The notes under the pieces are model-generated. The model saw only the letters and a program-made list of their open reading frames with translations, was not told the DNA's origin and ran no database searches. The position numbers were made by a program, and so were the translations under genes. A DNA stretch of 64,000 nt from contig CAVXVR010000004.1 in NCBI GenBank assembly GCA_963765285.1, positions 248,001 through 312,000 on the forward strand, in the 5' to 3' direction. Of this stretch, positions 18,844 through 28,404 are shown one piece after another. This DNA is from CAVWZH01 sp963765285 (lineage in GTDB: Bacteria > Acidobacteriota > Terriglobia > Terriglobales > Acidobacteriaceae). Positions within the stretch are counted from its first letter, which is position 1, and each line of letters begins with the position of its first letter.

Positions 18844-19032
18844 TCACTGTCCGTTTCGATCGGACGGCCATTCGTTACTTGCCCACTTGATGAGCAGAAT
18901 GATCACAACAATGCCGTCAAAAATGAGGCCTAGCGGATGGTAATAGTCATACCAGAGGTTTATCCCGACAACCGCGGCCACGATCACCCAAAGGCCGGGG
19001 CTCTTCTCGAACGGATTCGCACTCTTTCCCAC
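18844..19032 (-). CDS. small two-helix membrane protein
   Basis: This 62-residue protein has two hydrophobic helices (about 13-27 and 34-50) joined by an aromatic WYDYYHPLG loop and ends in a charged tail. It looks like a genuine small membrane protein because of the polarity pattern, but I know no family. It converges on the small gene at 18679-18819. Confidence 0.5.
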   Translation of the reverse strand: MGKSANPFEKSPGLWVIVAAVVGINLWYDYYHPLGLIFDGIVVIILLIKWASNEWPSDRNGQ

Positions 19033-19231
19033 CGAAATAAGTATAAGGGTGCCCCATCAGTTGATGGGCCGAGGACGCAGCCTAATGTTCCTCTCATGCC
19101 GTTGAACTGACATTTTCCACGTTCCGCTTCCGTTGGTTGCAATTCCCTCCGCAATACGAGAACATAACCGTTTGCCTGACAGCCTCCAGCACTCATAGTG
19201 GAAATTCCTCATCAAGGAAGCGTCTGAAAAT

Positions 19232-20617
19232 ATGCCTACGCGGCCGAAGAACGTAAAAACGAACGTAAGAACGAAAGCCCGAGTCGAATTCAAGAAACAA
19301 GCAAGCTCTGAAATTCAATCACCTAAGGGCAAGCTGGGAGTGATGATTCCCGGCATGGGCGCCGTGGCCACGACGTTTGTCGCGGGGGTGGAAGCGATCC
19401 GCAAAGGGTTGGCCAAGCCGATCGGGTCGCTCACGCAGATGGGCACAGTGCGGCTAGGCAAGCGCACCGACGGAAGATCGCCCAAGATCAAAGAGTTCGT
19501 GCCGCTGGCCGGGCTTGAGGACCTGGTCTTCACCGGATGGGACATTTTCGAAGACAACATGTACGAAGCCGCCTCGAACGCTGGCGTGCTCGAGCAGAAA
19601 CTGCTCGACCAGTTGAAGCCGTTCCTCTCGTCGGTGAAGCCGATGTCGGCGGTATTCGACCACAACTACGTGAAGAAGATCGATGGGCCGAACGTCAAGA
19701 AGGGCAAGACCAAGATGGATCTTGCCGAGCAGTTGCGCGACGACATCCGCAACTTCAAGAAAAAGAGCGGCGCGACCCGGCTGATCACCATGTGGTGCGG
19801 TTCGACGGAGTCGTACATCGAGCCGACGGAAGCACACCAATCGCTGAAATCGTTTGAGAACGCGCTGCGCAAGAACGACGAGATGATTGCGCCGTCGATG
19901 GTCTACGCCTATGCCTCGTTGATGGAAGGCGTGCCCTTCGCCAACGGCGCGCCGAATCTGACTGTCGATTTGCCCGTGATGCTGGACCTTTCGCGGGAGC
20001 ACAATGCTCCCATCTGCGGCAAAGATTTCAAGACCGGGCAAACGCTGATGAAGACGGTGCTGGCTCCGGCTTTCAAGGCCCGCCTGCTCGGCCTCAGCGG
20101 CTGGTATTCCACCAATATTCTGGGCAATCGCGACGGGGAAGTGCTCGACGATCCAGGCTCGTTCAAGACGAAGGAAGAGTCGAAGCTGGGCGTGCTGGAG
20201 CACATTTTGCAGCCGGCGCTATATCCCGATTTGTACGGAAATATCTTTCACAAGGTTCGCATCAACTATTACCCGCCGCGCGGTGACAACAAGGAGGGTT
20301 GGGATAACATTGACATCTTCGGATGGCTGGGCTATCCCATGCAGATTAAGGTCGATTTTCTTTGCCGAGATTCGATTCTGGCTGCGCCTATCGTTCTGGA
20401 TCTGGTTCTGTTCCTCGATTTGGCCCAGCGCACCCCGGAGCTGCGCGGGATTGGCATTCAGGAGTGGCTGAGTTTTTATTTCAAGTCTCCGATGACCGCG
20501 CCGGGGCTTTATCCGGAGCATGACTTGTTTATTCAGTTGATGAAGCTGAAGAACACGTTAAGGCACTTGAAGGGCGAGGAGTTGATTACGCATTTGGGGC
20601 TGGAGTATTACGATTGA
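19232..20617 (+). CDS. ino1: inositol-3-phosphate synthase
   Basis: This 461-residue homologue of myo-inositol-1-phosphate synthase converts glucose-6-phosphate to inositol-3-phosphate in an NAD-dependent reaction. The Rossmann start (GVMIPGMGAVATT) lies after a 35-residue basic lead. Family blocks include GKDFKTGQT, WYSTNILGNRDG and FHKVRINYYPP. Inositol could feed phosphatidylinositol lipids or compatible solutes; no pathway partner adjoins it. The ATG at 19232 is preferred. Confidence 0.93.
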   Translation: MPTRPKNVKTNVRTKARVEFKKQASSEIQSPKGKLGVMIPGMGAVATTFVAGVEAIRKGLAKPIGSLTQMGTVRLGKRTDGRSPKIKEFVPLAGLEDLVFTGWDIFEDNMYEAASNAGVLEQKLLDQLKPFLSSVKPMSAVFDHNYVKKIDGPNVKKGKTKMDLAEQLRDDIRNFKKKSGATRLITMWCGSTESYIEPTEAHQSLKSFENALRKNDEMIAPSMVYAYASLMEGVPFANGAPNLTVDLPVMLDLSREHNAPICGKDFKTGQTLMKTVLAPAFKARLLGLSGWYSTNILGNRDGEVLDDPGSFKTKEESKLGVLEHILQPALYPDLYGNIFHKVRINYYPPRGDNKEGWDNIDIFGWLGYPMQIKVDFLCRDSILAAPIVLDLVLFLDLAQRTPELRGIGIQEWLSFYFKSPMTAPGLYPEHDLFIQLMKLKNTLRHLKGEELITHLGLEYYD

Positions 20618-20653
20618 GTGGTGAGAGTTGTGGTGGCCCGCGCGGGATCCCTC

Positions 20654-20677
20654 GCCCCGCTGGAGAAAACGCGGGGC
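20654..20677 (+). terminator. hairpin after inositol-phosphate synthase
   Basis: Arms GCCCCGC and GCGGGGC enclose a 10-base loop 37 bases after the stop codon, followed by CTTCGGG rather than a strong T-run. It is a possible weak terminator or another palindromic repeat. Confidence 0.35.
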
Positions 20678-20746
20678 TTCGGGACGACGCCTTTGAGCAG
20701 GGATCGGGCTTTTCCAAGAGAATCCAAAGAATCTTAGGGGCTAGGG

Positions 20747-21202
20747 ATGATTGAGAGACTTAAGGAAATCGGCGGTTCGGGGCTTGGGTTCAAGGCCAGT
20801 GGCGAGATTACGCCGGAAGATGTCAAAGGTGTCGAGCCGCAAATCCAGATGGCGATCAGTCAGAGCCACAAGCATCCCATTGGAATTCTTTTCGACCTGA
20901 CGGCGCTGAAGGATGTTGAGTGGAAGGCGCGGTGGGAGGAGATGCGGTTTCTCAGCAAATACGGTGGGCCCATCGCGCGGGTGGCGATCATTGGCGCGCG
21001 AGTGTGGGAAGAATTGATGGGTGATGTCGCCGGCGCGACCGTTCTGATGCAGGCCGATATTCGTTACTTCAAGCCTTCGGAAATCATGCATGCCTGGCAC
21101 TGGGTGAAGACTGCCAAATATGCCGAGGACTTGCCGGTGCGGCAGATCGTGCCACCGGGGCACCTGATGAGCGGCTACAATCCGGAATATACAGATATCT
21201 AA
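20747..21202 (+). CDS. SpoIIAA-like (STAS-fold) protein
   Basis: This 151-residue protein resembles the SpoIIAA-like family, related to STAS domains. It has an alternating strand/helix pattern with HPIGILFDLTALKDVEWKARWEEM and GPIARVAIIGARVW blocks. STAS-like proteins often bind nucleotides or lipids or take part in regulatory protein contacts; the classical phosphorylated serine is not evident. AGGGGCTAGGG precedes the ATG. It is monocistronic as far as seen. Confidence 0.8.
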   Translation: MIERLKEIGGSGLGFKASGEITPEDVKGVEPQIQMAISQSHKHPIGILFDLTALKDVEWKARWEEMRFLSKYGGPIARVAIIGARVWEELMGDVAGATVLMQADIRYFKPSEIMHAWHWVKTAKYAEDLPVRQIVPPGHLMSGYNPEYTDI

Positions 21203-21249
21203 CTTGCCGCCGGGGTGTGGGGAGTCTGGTCGAAGACTCTTTTCAGTGC

Positions 21250-21573
21250 TCATTCCACATCGAGCGCCATCCTTAAGGCGCGATTTAGGGCGGAGAGCTT
21301 GATTCCGGAAAGAAACCCGACGAATTGAGTGAGATCGTGTTTGCGAAGGCTCACCAGGTTATCGCACATGATCCAGTTCTGGTGCTTGAGTCCTTCGTCC
21401 GGCCCCACGCCCACTTGCGTGGAGAGTTCCTGGCCGCTGCTGAAAACCGGCGCACAAATCACAGTGGAAAACTTGGAATCGATCAAGACCTGGCGGCTTA
21501 CAACGACGAAAATCCGAAATTGCTTGGGATCGCGACCGGGCTTCGCTACACGATAGAGTTCGCCGCGCTTCAC
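21250..21573 (-). CDS. MazF/PemK-family toxin
   Basis: This 107-residue protein has the PemK/MazF fold signature. It begins MKRGELYRVAKPG and continues with RIFVVVSRQVLI and STVICAPVFSS, then the NWIMCDNLVSLRKHDL strand that carries the active-site serine/threonine region. MazF toxins cleave mRNA at short motifs. The antitoxin gene lies just upstream with a 13-bp gap, the standard antitoxin-first order. Confidence 0.9.
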   Translation of the reverse strand: MKRGELYRVAKPGRDPKQFRIFVVVSRQVLIDSKFSTVICAPVFSSGQELSTQVGVGPDEGLKHQNWIMCDNLVSLRKHDLTQFVGFLSGIKLSALNRALRMALDVE

Positions 21574-21586
21574 GCCTGCTCCCCTG

Positions 21587-21820
21587 TCAATCTTCCGGCA
21601 CCTGGTATTCCAATACCTCAGCTGCCTCGGCGTTGAGTCGATCGGCAGCCCGATTCAGATTTTCAAGGTCGCGGGCCTGCGCCTCCGCCCGCTTCCGTTG
21701 TCGCAGGTAATGCCGCAGGACTCGCTCAATCAAGGCGGAACGGGAATGCTTGGTTCCAGCCAGTCGGTCGATGCCGTCCAGTATCTCGGTTGAGAGTGTG
21801 ATAGAAGTCTTCTCTTTCAT
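21587..21820 (-). CDS. ribbon-helix-helix antitoxin
   Basis: This 77-residue protein opens with a ribbon-helix-helix DNA-binding domain (KTSITLSTEILDGIDRLAG, SRSALIERVLRHYL). A helical C-terminus follows that should bind and neutralise the MazF-like partner downstream. By family rule it would repress its own promoter, probably in 21821-21852. Confidence 0.85.
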   Translation of the reverse strand: MKEKTSITLSTEILDGIDRLAGTKHSRSALIERVLRHYLRQRKRAEAQARDLENLNRAADRLNAEAAEVLEYQVPED

Positions 21821-21852
21821 ACTACCTTTATATTACCATCACCCTTTGAGCC

Positions 21853-23141
21853 CTACGCCAGTTTCTTACGGCGGTACTCATCGAACTTCTCCAGAAACCG
21901 GTCGATGTCCTTTTTTTGCAAATAGTAGGGTGTCGACAAGCGCAACTTCGAGGGCTCGCCGCCCCGGATGCGGATTTTGTGGTTCTGCCACAGCCAGTGC
22001 TCTAGATCCATGCGCTGGATCGGAGGAACGTTCACGGTGACGATGGCACACCGGAGCGCCGGATCAGGAGAGGTCCAGGATTCCGACGCCGCGCTTAATC
22101 ATCTCTCCGAGGATGTAATCGGCAAGTTGACGATGGCGGCGCTCGATGCGATCGAGGCCGATGTCGTTGGCCAGCTTGATGGCAGCGCGCAGACCCGCAC
22201 AGTGCGGGCACGTTCGACGAGCCGATCCGCTGGAAGCGTTCGGCGCGGAGTTTCGGTTCGTCCCAACCCTCGGTGGCGATGGTGTTCCAGACGCGGTCGA
22301 TGACTTCATCGCGAACGTAGAGAAATCCTGAGCCCTTGGTGGCCTGCAGCCACTTGTGCGGGCTGGAAGAATAAAGATCGCAACCGAGATCAGCGATATT
22401 GAGCCGCATCATGCCGCAAACGTGAGCCCCGTCGACAGCGGAGAGGATCCCCTTTGAGCGGGCCAGGGCGCAGAGGTCTTTTGCGGGAAGGACCACCCCT
22501 GTCACGGTCGTGATATGGCTGAAGAACATCACCCGGGTGCGGGTGGTGATGGCATCGTTGAAGAGATTCAGGACCTGAGCGGCGCTCTTCACGGGTTTCG
22601 GCAACATGACTTTCTTCACGACAATCCCGTAACGTTTGGCCCGCAGATTCCAGGGATGCTCACCGCCCGGGTGCTCCTGGTCGGTCATCAGAACTTCGTC
22701 ACCGGCCTTGAGGTCGATTCCGTTGGCGATGTAGCTGTTGGCCTCGGTGGCATTGCGAAGCAAGGCGATTTCGTCCCGGGAGCAACCGACGAAGGCAGCC
22801 AGCGGATCGCGGAATTCGTTCCAGGCCGCGTATCCCCAGATTGGGTAATCTTCGGGATCCTGCTGGTCCATCTTTTCGGTTGTGGAGTATCCGTCAAAGA
22901 TGGCGCGCAGCACTGGCGCCGGGCTGGAACCGACAGTGCCATTGTTGAGATAGACCTCGTCTTCGGGAATAAGAAACTGGCGGCGGAGTTCTGCCCAGTA
23001 GACATCTTCGTTATTTTGGTAGAGAGAGGGCTCGGGCAGGTGAGCTGGAGCCTTTTCAATCTGGGCCAACAGGCTGTTCCGAAAGGCCAGGGTTGCGGCA
23101 ACTCCGGTCGTCGTGGCAAGAAAATGGCGACGGTCGAGCAC
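21853..23141 (-). CDS. Tat-exported class V aminotransferase-like protein (two frame breaks)
   Basis: This PLP-dependent class V aminotransferase of the isopenicillin-N-epimerase type has a twin-arginine signal (MLDRRHFLATTTGVAATL). The PLP lysine lies in SSSPHKWLQATKGSGFLYV and the cofactor-binding aspartate in SAVDGAHV. The frame breaks twice. After GSSNVPALCG it continues out of phase as LRAAIKLANDIGLDRIERRH, with an extra base in GGG at 22194-22196. After GVGILDLS an extra base near 22066 makes a premature TGA before the final DLEHWLWQNHKIRIRGG block. Restored length is about 428 residues. Both breaks are probably sequence errors. Confidence 0.85.
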
Positions 23142-23367
23142 GGGACACCTCCCGGGAAGGTCGCCATGTTACGACTGTGGGGGACGGGTGGCAAGCCAGG
23201 CGGTTTGGTTCATGACGGCTAAACGACTGACGGGGAAAGGCCCGGATAACCCGGCAGCCGCATCCTGCGTCCAACTAATCAGCACCAAACTCTCAGGGGT
23301 TGCTGTCTCCGGGCAGGCGTATAATCTAAATCGCAGGGTTCTGGCCTGGGGTGGAAATGAGGCAGTT

Positions 23368-24486
23368 ATGAAGTTACGGGTGTTGGCTATTGCGGCAGCG
23401 TTCCTGGCTTTCAGCTATTTGGCGCCTTGGGGTTTGGCCGATGATCAGGGCACACCAACCAACCAGAACTCCTCTGCGGCGCCAGCTGCCCCGGCTGCAA
23501 CTCCGCCGCCGCCGATTCAGGCTGCCGACCCGGACAAAGTCAAGCATGATGGCGGTAAAGATGACGTGGACGCTGTGGGAAACCGCAACGTTGGCTGCAA
23601 GACCGGGGTAGGGAACTGGGTTGGCGTCGAAAAGCAGATCGCCATGGGCAAGCAGGCGGCGCAGCAGGTGGAAGCGCAAATGAAGCTGGTCAACGACCCG
23701 GTGATCGGCGAATACGTGAATCGGGTGGGCCAGAACATCGTGCGCAATTCCGATTCGCAGGTGCCTTTCACAATCAAGGTTGTCGACTCGGATGAGATCA
23801 ACGCATTCGCTCTTCCCGGTGGCTATTTCTTCGTTAACTCTGGGCTCATTCTGGCGGCAGACGAAGAGGCGGAGCTAGCGGGAGTAATGGCGCACGAGAT
23901 TGCTCACGTGGCGGCTTGTCACTACGCCCGTGAGAGCACGCGAGCGAACTTGATGCAGATGGCGTCGATTCCCCTGATTTTCATCGGCGGAGCGGTGGGA
24001 TATGCCGGATACGAAGCCTCGGGCCTGGCGGGCATGATGGGCATTATGAAGTTCTCCCGCGGCTTTGAGGCGGAGGCCGACTACCTGGGCCTGGAATATA
24101 TGTACAAGTCAGGCTACGACCCAAACGCCTTTATCAGCTTCTTTGAGAAGGTGCAGGCGCAGGAGAAGAAAAAGCCGGGGACTTTGGCCAAGACGTTTGC
24201 CTCGCATCCGCAGACTCCGGACCGGATTGCGGCGTCACAGAAGGAAATTGAAACTATTCTACCGGCGAAGCCGCAATACGTGGTCTCGACCTCTGAGTTT
24301 GAAGACGTGAAGACTCGTCTGGCCGCTCTCGAGAACCGGCGCAAGATGAACGACAAGAAGGATGACGGCAAGAAACCCAGCCTGCGGCGGGCGTCGACGA
24401 CCGACAAGAACGGATCGGATGATAAGGGAACTACCGACGACGACCATCCGACCTTGAAGCGCCGGGACGACAGCAATAACAACTAG
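23368..24486 (+). CDS. M48-family metalloprotease
   Basis: This 372-residue exported zinc protease has a signal peptide (MKLRVLAIAAAFLAFSYLAP), a proline/alanine-rich linker, and an M48 domain with HEIAH (zinc ligands and catalytic Glu) and the third ligand in FEAEADYLG. A hydrophobic hairpin follows the HEIAH motif. The C-terminal 80 residues are highly charged and asparagine-tailed. Family members such as BepA degrade misfolded outer-membrane proteins. The ATG at 23368 fits the signal peptide; the open frame extends 255 bases further upstream without support. Confidence 0.9.
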   Translation: MKLRVLAIAAAFLAFSYLAPWGLADDQGTPTNQNSSAAPAAPAATPPPPIQAADPDKVKHDGGKDDVDAVGNRNVGCKTGVGNWVGVEKQIAMGKQAAQQVEAQMKLVNDPVIGEYVNRVGQNIVRNSDSQVPFTIKVVDSDEINAFALPGGYFFVNSGLILAADEEAELAGVMAHEIAHVAACHYARESTRANLMQMASIPLIFIGGAVGYAGYEASGLAGMMGIMKFSRGFEAEADYLGLEYMYKSGYDPNAFISFFEKVQAQEKKKPGTLAKTFASHPQTPDRIAASQKEIETILPAKPQYVVSTSEFEDVKTRLAALENRRKMNDKKDDGKKPSLRRASTTDKNGSDDKGTTDDDHPTLKRRDDSNNN

Positions 24487-24575
24487 AATTAATCTGCGAT
24501 GAGAACCGGCGGCTGCGGCCGCCGGTTTTGCTTTTGCGGCCAGGCATCCGCAAGGGTGGATTCGTTGCAGAACGA

Positions 24576-24609
24576 AAGCGGCCGCGAGTTAGAACTCGCG
24601 GCCGCTTTT
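24576..24609. terminator. strong hairpin terminator between convergent genes
   Basis: Arms AAGCGGCCGCGAGTT and AACTCGCGGCCGCTT form a perfect 15-bp stem with a 2-base loop and end in TTTT. It lies between the M48 gene and the convergent small gene and would serve the plus strand as a Rho-independent terminator. Confidence 0.75.
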
Positions 24610-24633
24610 CTAGGAGGCTCCGGCCAGCTCCAA

Positions 24634-24870
24634 TCAAGCAGCGTGTTTTGCTACGAAATCCTGTACGCGATTCTGGCGCTCAGGCGAGGGGTCCAACACC
24701 TTCATCTCTCGCCAGTCGTAGGGGAATTCTTTGCCGCAGTCGAGGCACACCACATAGGTTCCGGTCAATAAAGATGCTGCGTTCCGCTGCGCACCTTTCC
24801 GGACAGTGATTGGGAAGCTGTAGTGAGAATGCCAGCAGCCAAATAAGCTATCGAATAATTTCGCGATCAT
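24634..24870 (-). CDS. small CxxC-containing protein
   Basis: This 78-residue protein begins MIAKLFDSLFGCWHSHYSFP and carries a central CLDCGKEFPYDW motif (one CxxC plus an upstream Cys/His pair) that may bind a metal. GGGAGG lies about 7 bases before the ATG. Similar small proteins recur in Acidobacteria as far as I recall, but function is unknown. The gene stands alone facing the M48 protease. Confidence 0.65.
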   Translation of the reverse strand: MIAKLFDSLFGCWHSHYSFPITVRKGAQRNAASLLTGTYVVCLDCGKEFPYDWREMKVLDPSPERQNRVQDFVAKHAA

Positions 24871-25111
24871 AACCGGACCTCCCAACCACTTCTACGGGAA
24901 CTTTCTTTCCCATCTACAGCTCTGAACAAAGAGTTAGATTCAAACACGGGGAAAAAGGTTCGACAAAACAACTACGGATGATGGCACGGCTGAATTGGTA
25001 CGCTACGAAATGGCTTGAAATGATCGGGTTAGAAGAAGGTAGATTCGGACAATCCGATTCGCGGCACTTTTTATTCACAGGGCAACAATCTGCTCGGCGG
25101 AGGGAAGGCGA

Positions 25112-28100
25112 TCAAAAAATCAACTTCAGGCCGAACTGAACGTTAAAAGGTTCGCCTGGACCAATGCCGGGGGCACCGTTGTAGTCGCCGATGGTATCGA
25201 GAGACAAACCGAATCCGTTTTGTTCGTTCGGCCCTGAGAAATACGGGATCGGAGGCGCCAGGTTGAGACGGTTAAGCAAATTATAGATTTCCGCCCGGAA
25301 CTGGAGAGCGAGCCGCTCGTTCACCTTAATGTTGTCGACGACGGAAAGATCTATATCACCGTAGCCGGGGGCGTAAAGCTGGTTCCGTGCCATGGTGCCG
25401 AAGGTTCCCGGGACCGGCGAAGCAAAGGCAGCCGGGTTGACCCACGACACAAACTTGAAACCATCCGCCGAAACTAGGCGGTGAGAAACATCGGCGAACG
25501 GGTCGCCGACCTGGTCCACGCGCTGGGCATTTTCGTTGGTCCCGGAATTGTCGGGAGTGGAGAAGATGTTGAAGGGCTGGCCGGTATGAAAAGAGAGCAA
25601 GGCGCCCACTTGCCATCCCCCTAGCAGCCACTCCGGACCCCGGGCGGGTTTGGGAAGTTTATAAGAGAACAGGCTGGTGAAGTTGTGCCGCGTGTCGTAG
25701 TCGCCGTTCCCGTAGTCGGCTTTAAGGTCAAAGCTGTTTTGCGGCAACGCTCCTCGATACCAGGTCATGTCGTCGAAGGAATGGGCCCAGGTATAGGCGA
25801 TTTGCGAAGTCAATCCGTGCCAGCTCTTGGCCTTCAGGGTGGCTTGCAAAGAGTTGTAGTTCGAATTGCCGTTGCTCTCAATCTGGTTGATGATGCCGAA
25901 GTCGGGAAATCGCGAAAAATAGGGCCGCCGCTGTAAGGCCGTGGAGGGATCGCCCAGGGAAGGCTGATTGATGTCGGCGAGAGTCAGCAGCCTGCGGCCC
26001 TGGCTTCCGACATATCCGACGGCCAACAGAATCGAGTCGCTCAGCCTCTGCTCGACGTTCAGGTTGTAATTGTAGTTGTAGGTGGTGCGGAAGTTCTGGC
26101 TGACGGAGAAAATGTTGAACACATTTCCGCAGCCATGGCCGGTCGGACATGTCGATCCGGCCGCAGGAAAAATGTACTTGGGCCTGGGGCAACGTGTAAC
26201 CGTCCACCTCAACTGCGGAGATGGGACTCGCGCCAGCCGGATTACTCAACACCCCGATAGCCCCGTTATTCTGTGGCTGGTTATTCAGAAACGGATTCAA
26301 GTTCGGTTCATCGTAATAAATCCCGAAGCCCGCGCGCACCACAAGATTCCCCTCGTCTCTCGGGCGGTAGGCAAAACCAACGCGGGGAGCAACGTTTTTT
26401 CGATCCGGCGGGTAAAGAGAGGAGATGCCGGCTCCCTGAAACAGCAATGGCTCCGCCGCCGAGGGAACGAACGTCGAGAGGTCCTTCTTGCGATCGTACA
26501 GCGGACCGAAATATTCGTAGCGGACTCCATAGTTAACACTGAGCTTGCGACTCACCTGCCACGCATCCTGGAAGAAGAGGGCGTAGGTGTTCACATACAC
26601 CAGGCGGTCTTGATTCCCCAGGGCGATGGAGGAAGTATGGACCTCGCCGGCCATAAAATCCGCCAGGGTCAGGATGTTGAAGTCGTAATTGCTGGTGTCG
26701 ATATTTTGAAAAAAGCCGGTCTGGTTCGAGAAATCTGGGTACCAGGGACCCTGGGTGCCGTCGAATAGGAAAGTTCCCAGGGAAAGGATGTGGTAAAAGT
26801 CATCGACTTGCGCTCTCCGGTACTCGCCGCCGAACCGGTACTGATGCTTGCCTACGGTGTAGGAGAGCGTATCGCTGATGAGGCCGGTGATGTCGATACG
26901 GCCCTGAGGAGGGGTGAGCCCGGTCTCATCAAACTGACCGATTTGCAGGTTCGGAGCGCCGCTGAACTTGACGCTCGGACTGAGATAGAGCCCGAATGAG
27001 CTTGCGTCGAAGCTGGGGTTGAAATCGTGGAACACCTGGTTGAAGTAGTTGACTCCAAGCAGCAACTGGTTGGTGAATCTGGGAGACAGAACGGAGTTGA
27101 GAACCAAGGCGTAGTTCTGAACGTGAAGCGGGCCGACCTCATAGTAATACTTCAAATTGGAGCCAACCGGGGCCACCTGACTGCCTTCGCCGGAAAACCA
27201 CCGCAAGGAAATGCCGTTCTTCTCGCTCAGTTTGTGGTCGATTTTGATGACGCCGTTGTAACTGTAGCCGTAGGCAGGGTCGGTGCTGTAGAAGTTGCCC
27301 GGCCCAGCCGGACCCTGCAATGCCGACGCTGGCCAGAGGGTCTTTAGCATCGCCGCTGAAACGGGATTCTCTGCCACTCCATACGACTGCATGACGCCGA
27401 GAGCGGCCTGCTGGTAGGCCAGCGAGGGTTCCGTGGCCAGGCCCTGGATGCCGATGGTGAATTTCTGCTTTTCGAAGGCGCCAAAGAAAAATGTCCGGTT
27501 CTTGATGATGGGCCCACCCAGGGATCCGCCCCAGTGTTCGTTCCTCATTTCCGGCTTGTGGGTTCCGGGGGGAAGAAAGACCGGCGCAGCCGCAAACGCC
27601 TCATTCCGGTTGAAGTAATAAGCGGAACCGTGAAGGTCGTTGGTACCAGATTTGATCACCAGGTCTACAGTGCCGCCGGCATTGCGGCCGGCTTCGGAAC
27701 CGGACTGGGTCTGCACCGAGAACTCGTCGATGGCGTCAATCGGTAGCACTGTGCCCGCGATGTCGGCCACGCCCCCCTGGTTGACGGCAGGAACGTTGTG
27801 CCACAAATCGTTGTTGTCGACGCCGTCGATTTGCCAGTCCATCTGATTGGGGCGTGTACCGTTTACCGCGACAAAGCCTCCGGCGGAATACCCGCCAACC
27901 CCCGGCTGTACCGCGATGAGCTGAGTGAAGTCACGGCCATTCAACGGGGCATCTTGAAGGGCGATTCCGGCTACGGTCGTGGTCTGGGTGGGCGTCGCGG
28001 TATCGAGTCCAAGCGTTGCTGCGGAAACTTCGACCGTGGCGGAGGATTGGGCCACGGCAAGTTTCACGGCCAGGGTATAAATTGTGCCGGCGCTGACCGC

Positions 28101-28376
28101 AATGTTGTCGGTTGTAGATGTGGCGAATCCATTGGCCGTAACCGTGACTTTGTACAAGCCCAGCGGAAGGTCTTGAAAAGCGAACTGGCCATCGCTGGTT
28201 GCAATCGTGGCGTGCTCAATAGCGGTCGCGGTATTTTCGGCAACGACTTTCGCTTTGGGTACGACCGCCCCGGAGGGATCGGCAACCGTGCCGTTGATTG
28301 CCCCACGGAAGGTTTGCGCGTGCGCACCGGCGAGCGTGAGTAACAGGAGGCTCACGATTCGCGATAGACGTTGCAT
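25112..28376 (-). CDS. TonB-dependent receptor with carboxypeptidase-regulatory domain (one frame break)
   Basis: This outer-membrane receptor has a signal peptide (LLLLTLAGAHAQ) and an N-terminal carboxypeptidase-regulatory-like beta-sandwich (GAINGTVADPSGAVVPKAKV through about residue 115). A plug with NGRDFTQLIAVQPGV and a long beta-barrel follow, ending in FGLKLIF with the terminal aromatic. The frame breaks at a five-T run (26168-26172 on the plus strand). Deleting one base joins QAQVHF to PAAGSTCPTGHG and gives about 1,087 residues, the normal size. Such OmpA-like Oar/TonB receptors import large substrates, often glycans. Two wHTH-TPR regulators follow on the same strand side, upstream. 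Confidence 0.9.
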
Positions 28377-28404
28377 GGCGCACCTCACAGATGGAGCCTG
28401 TATG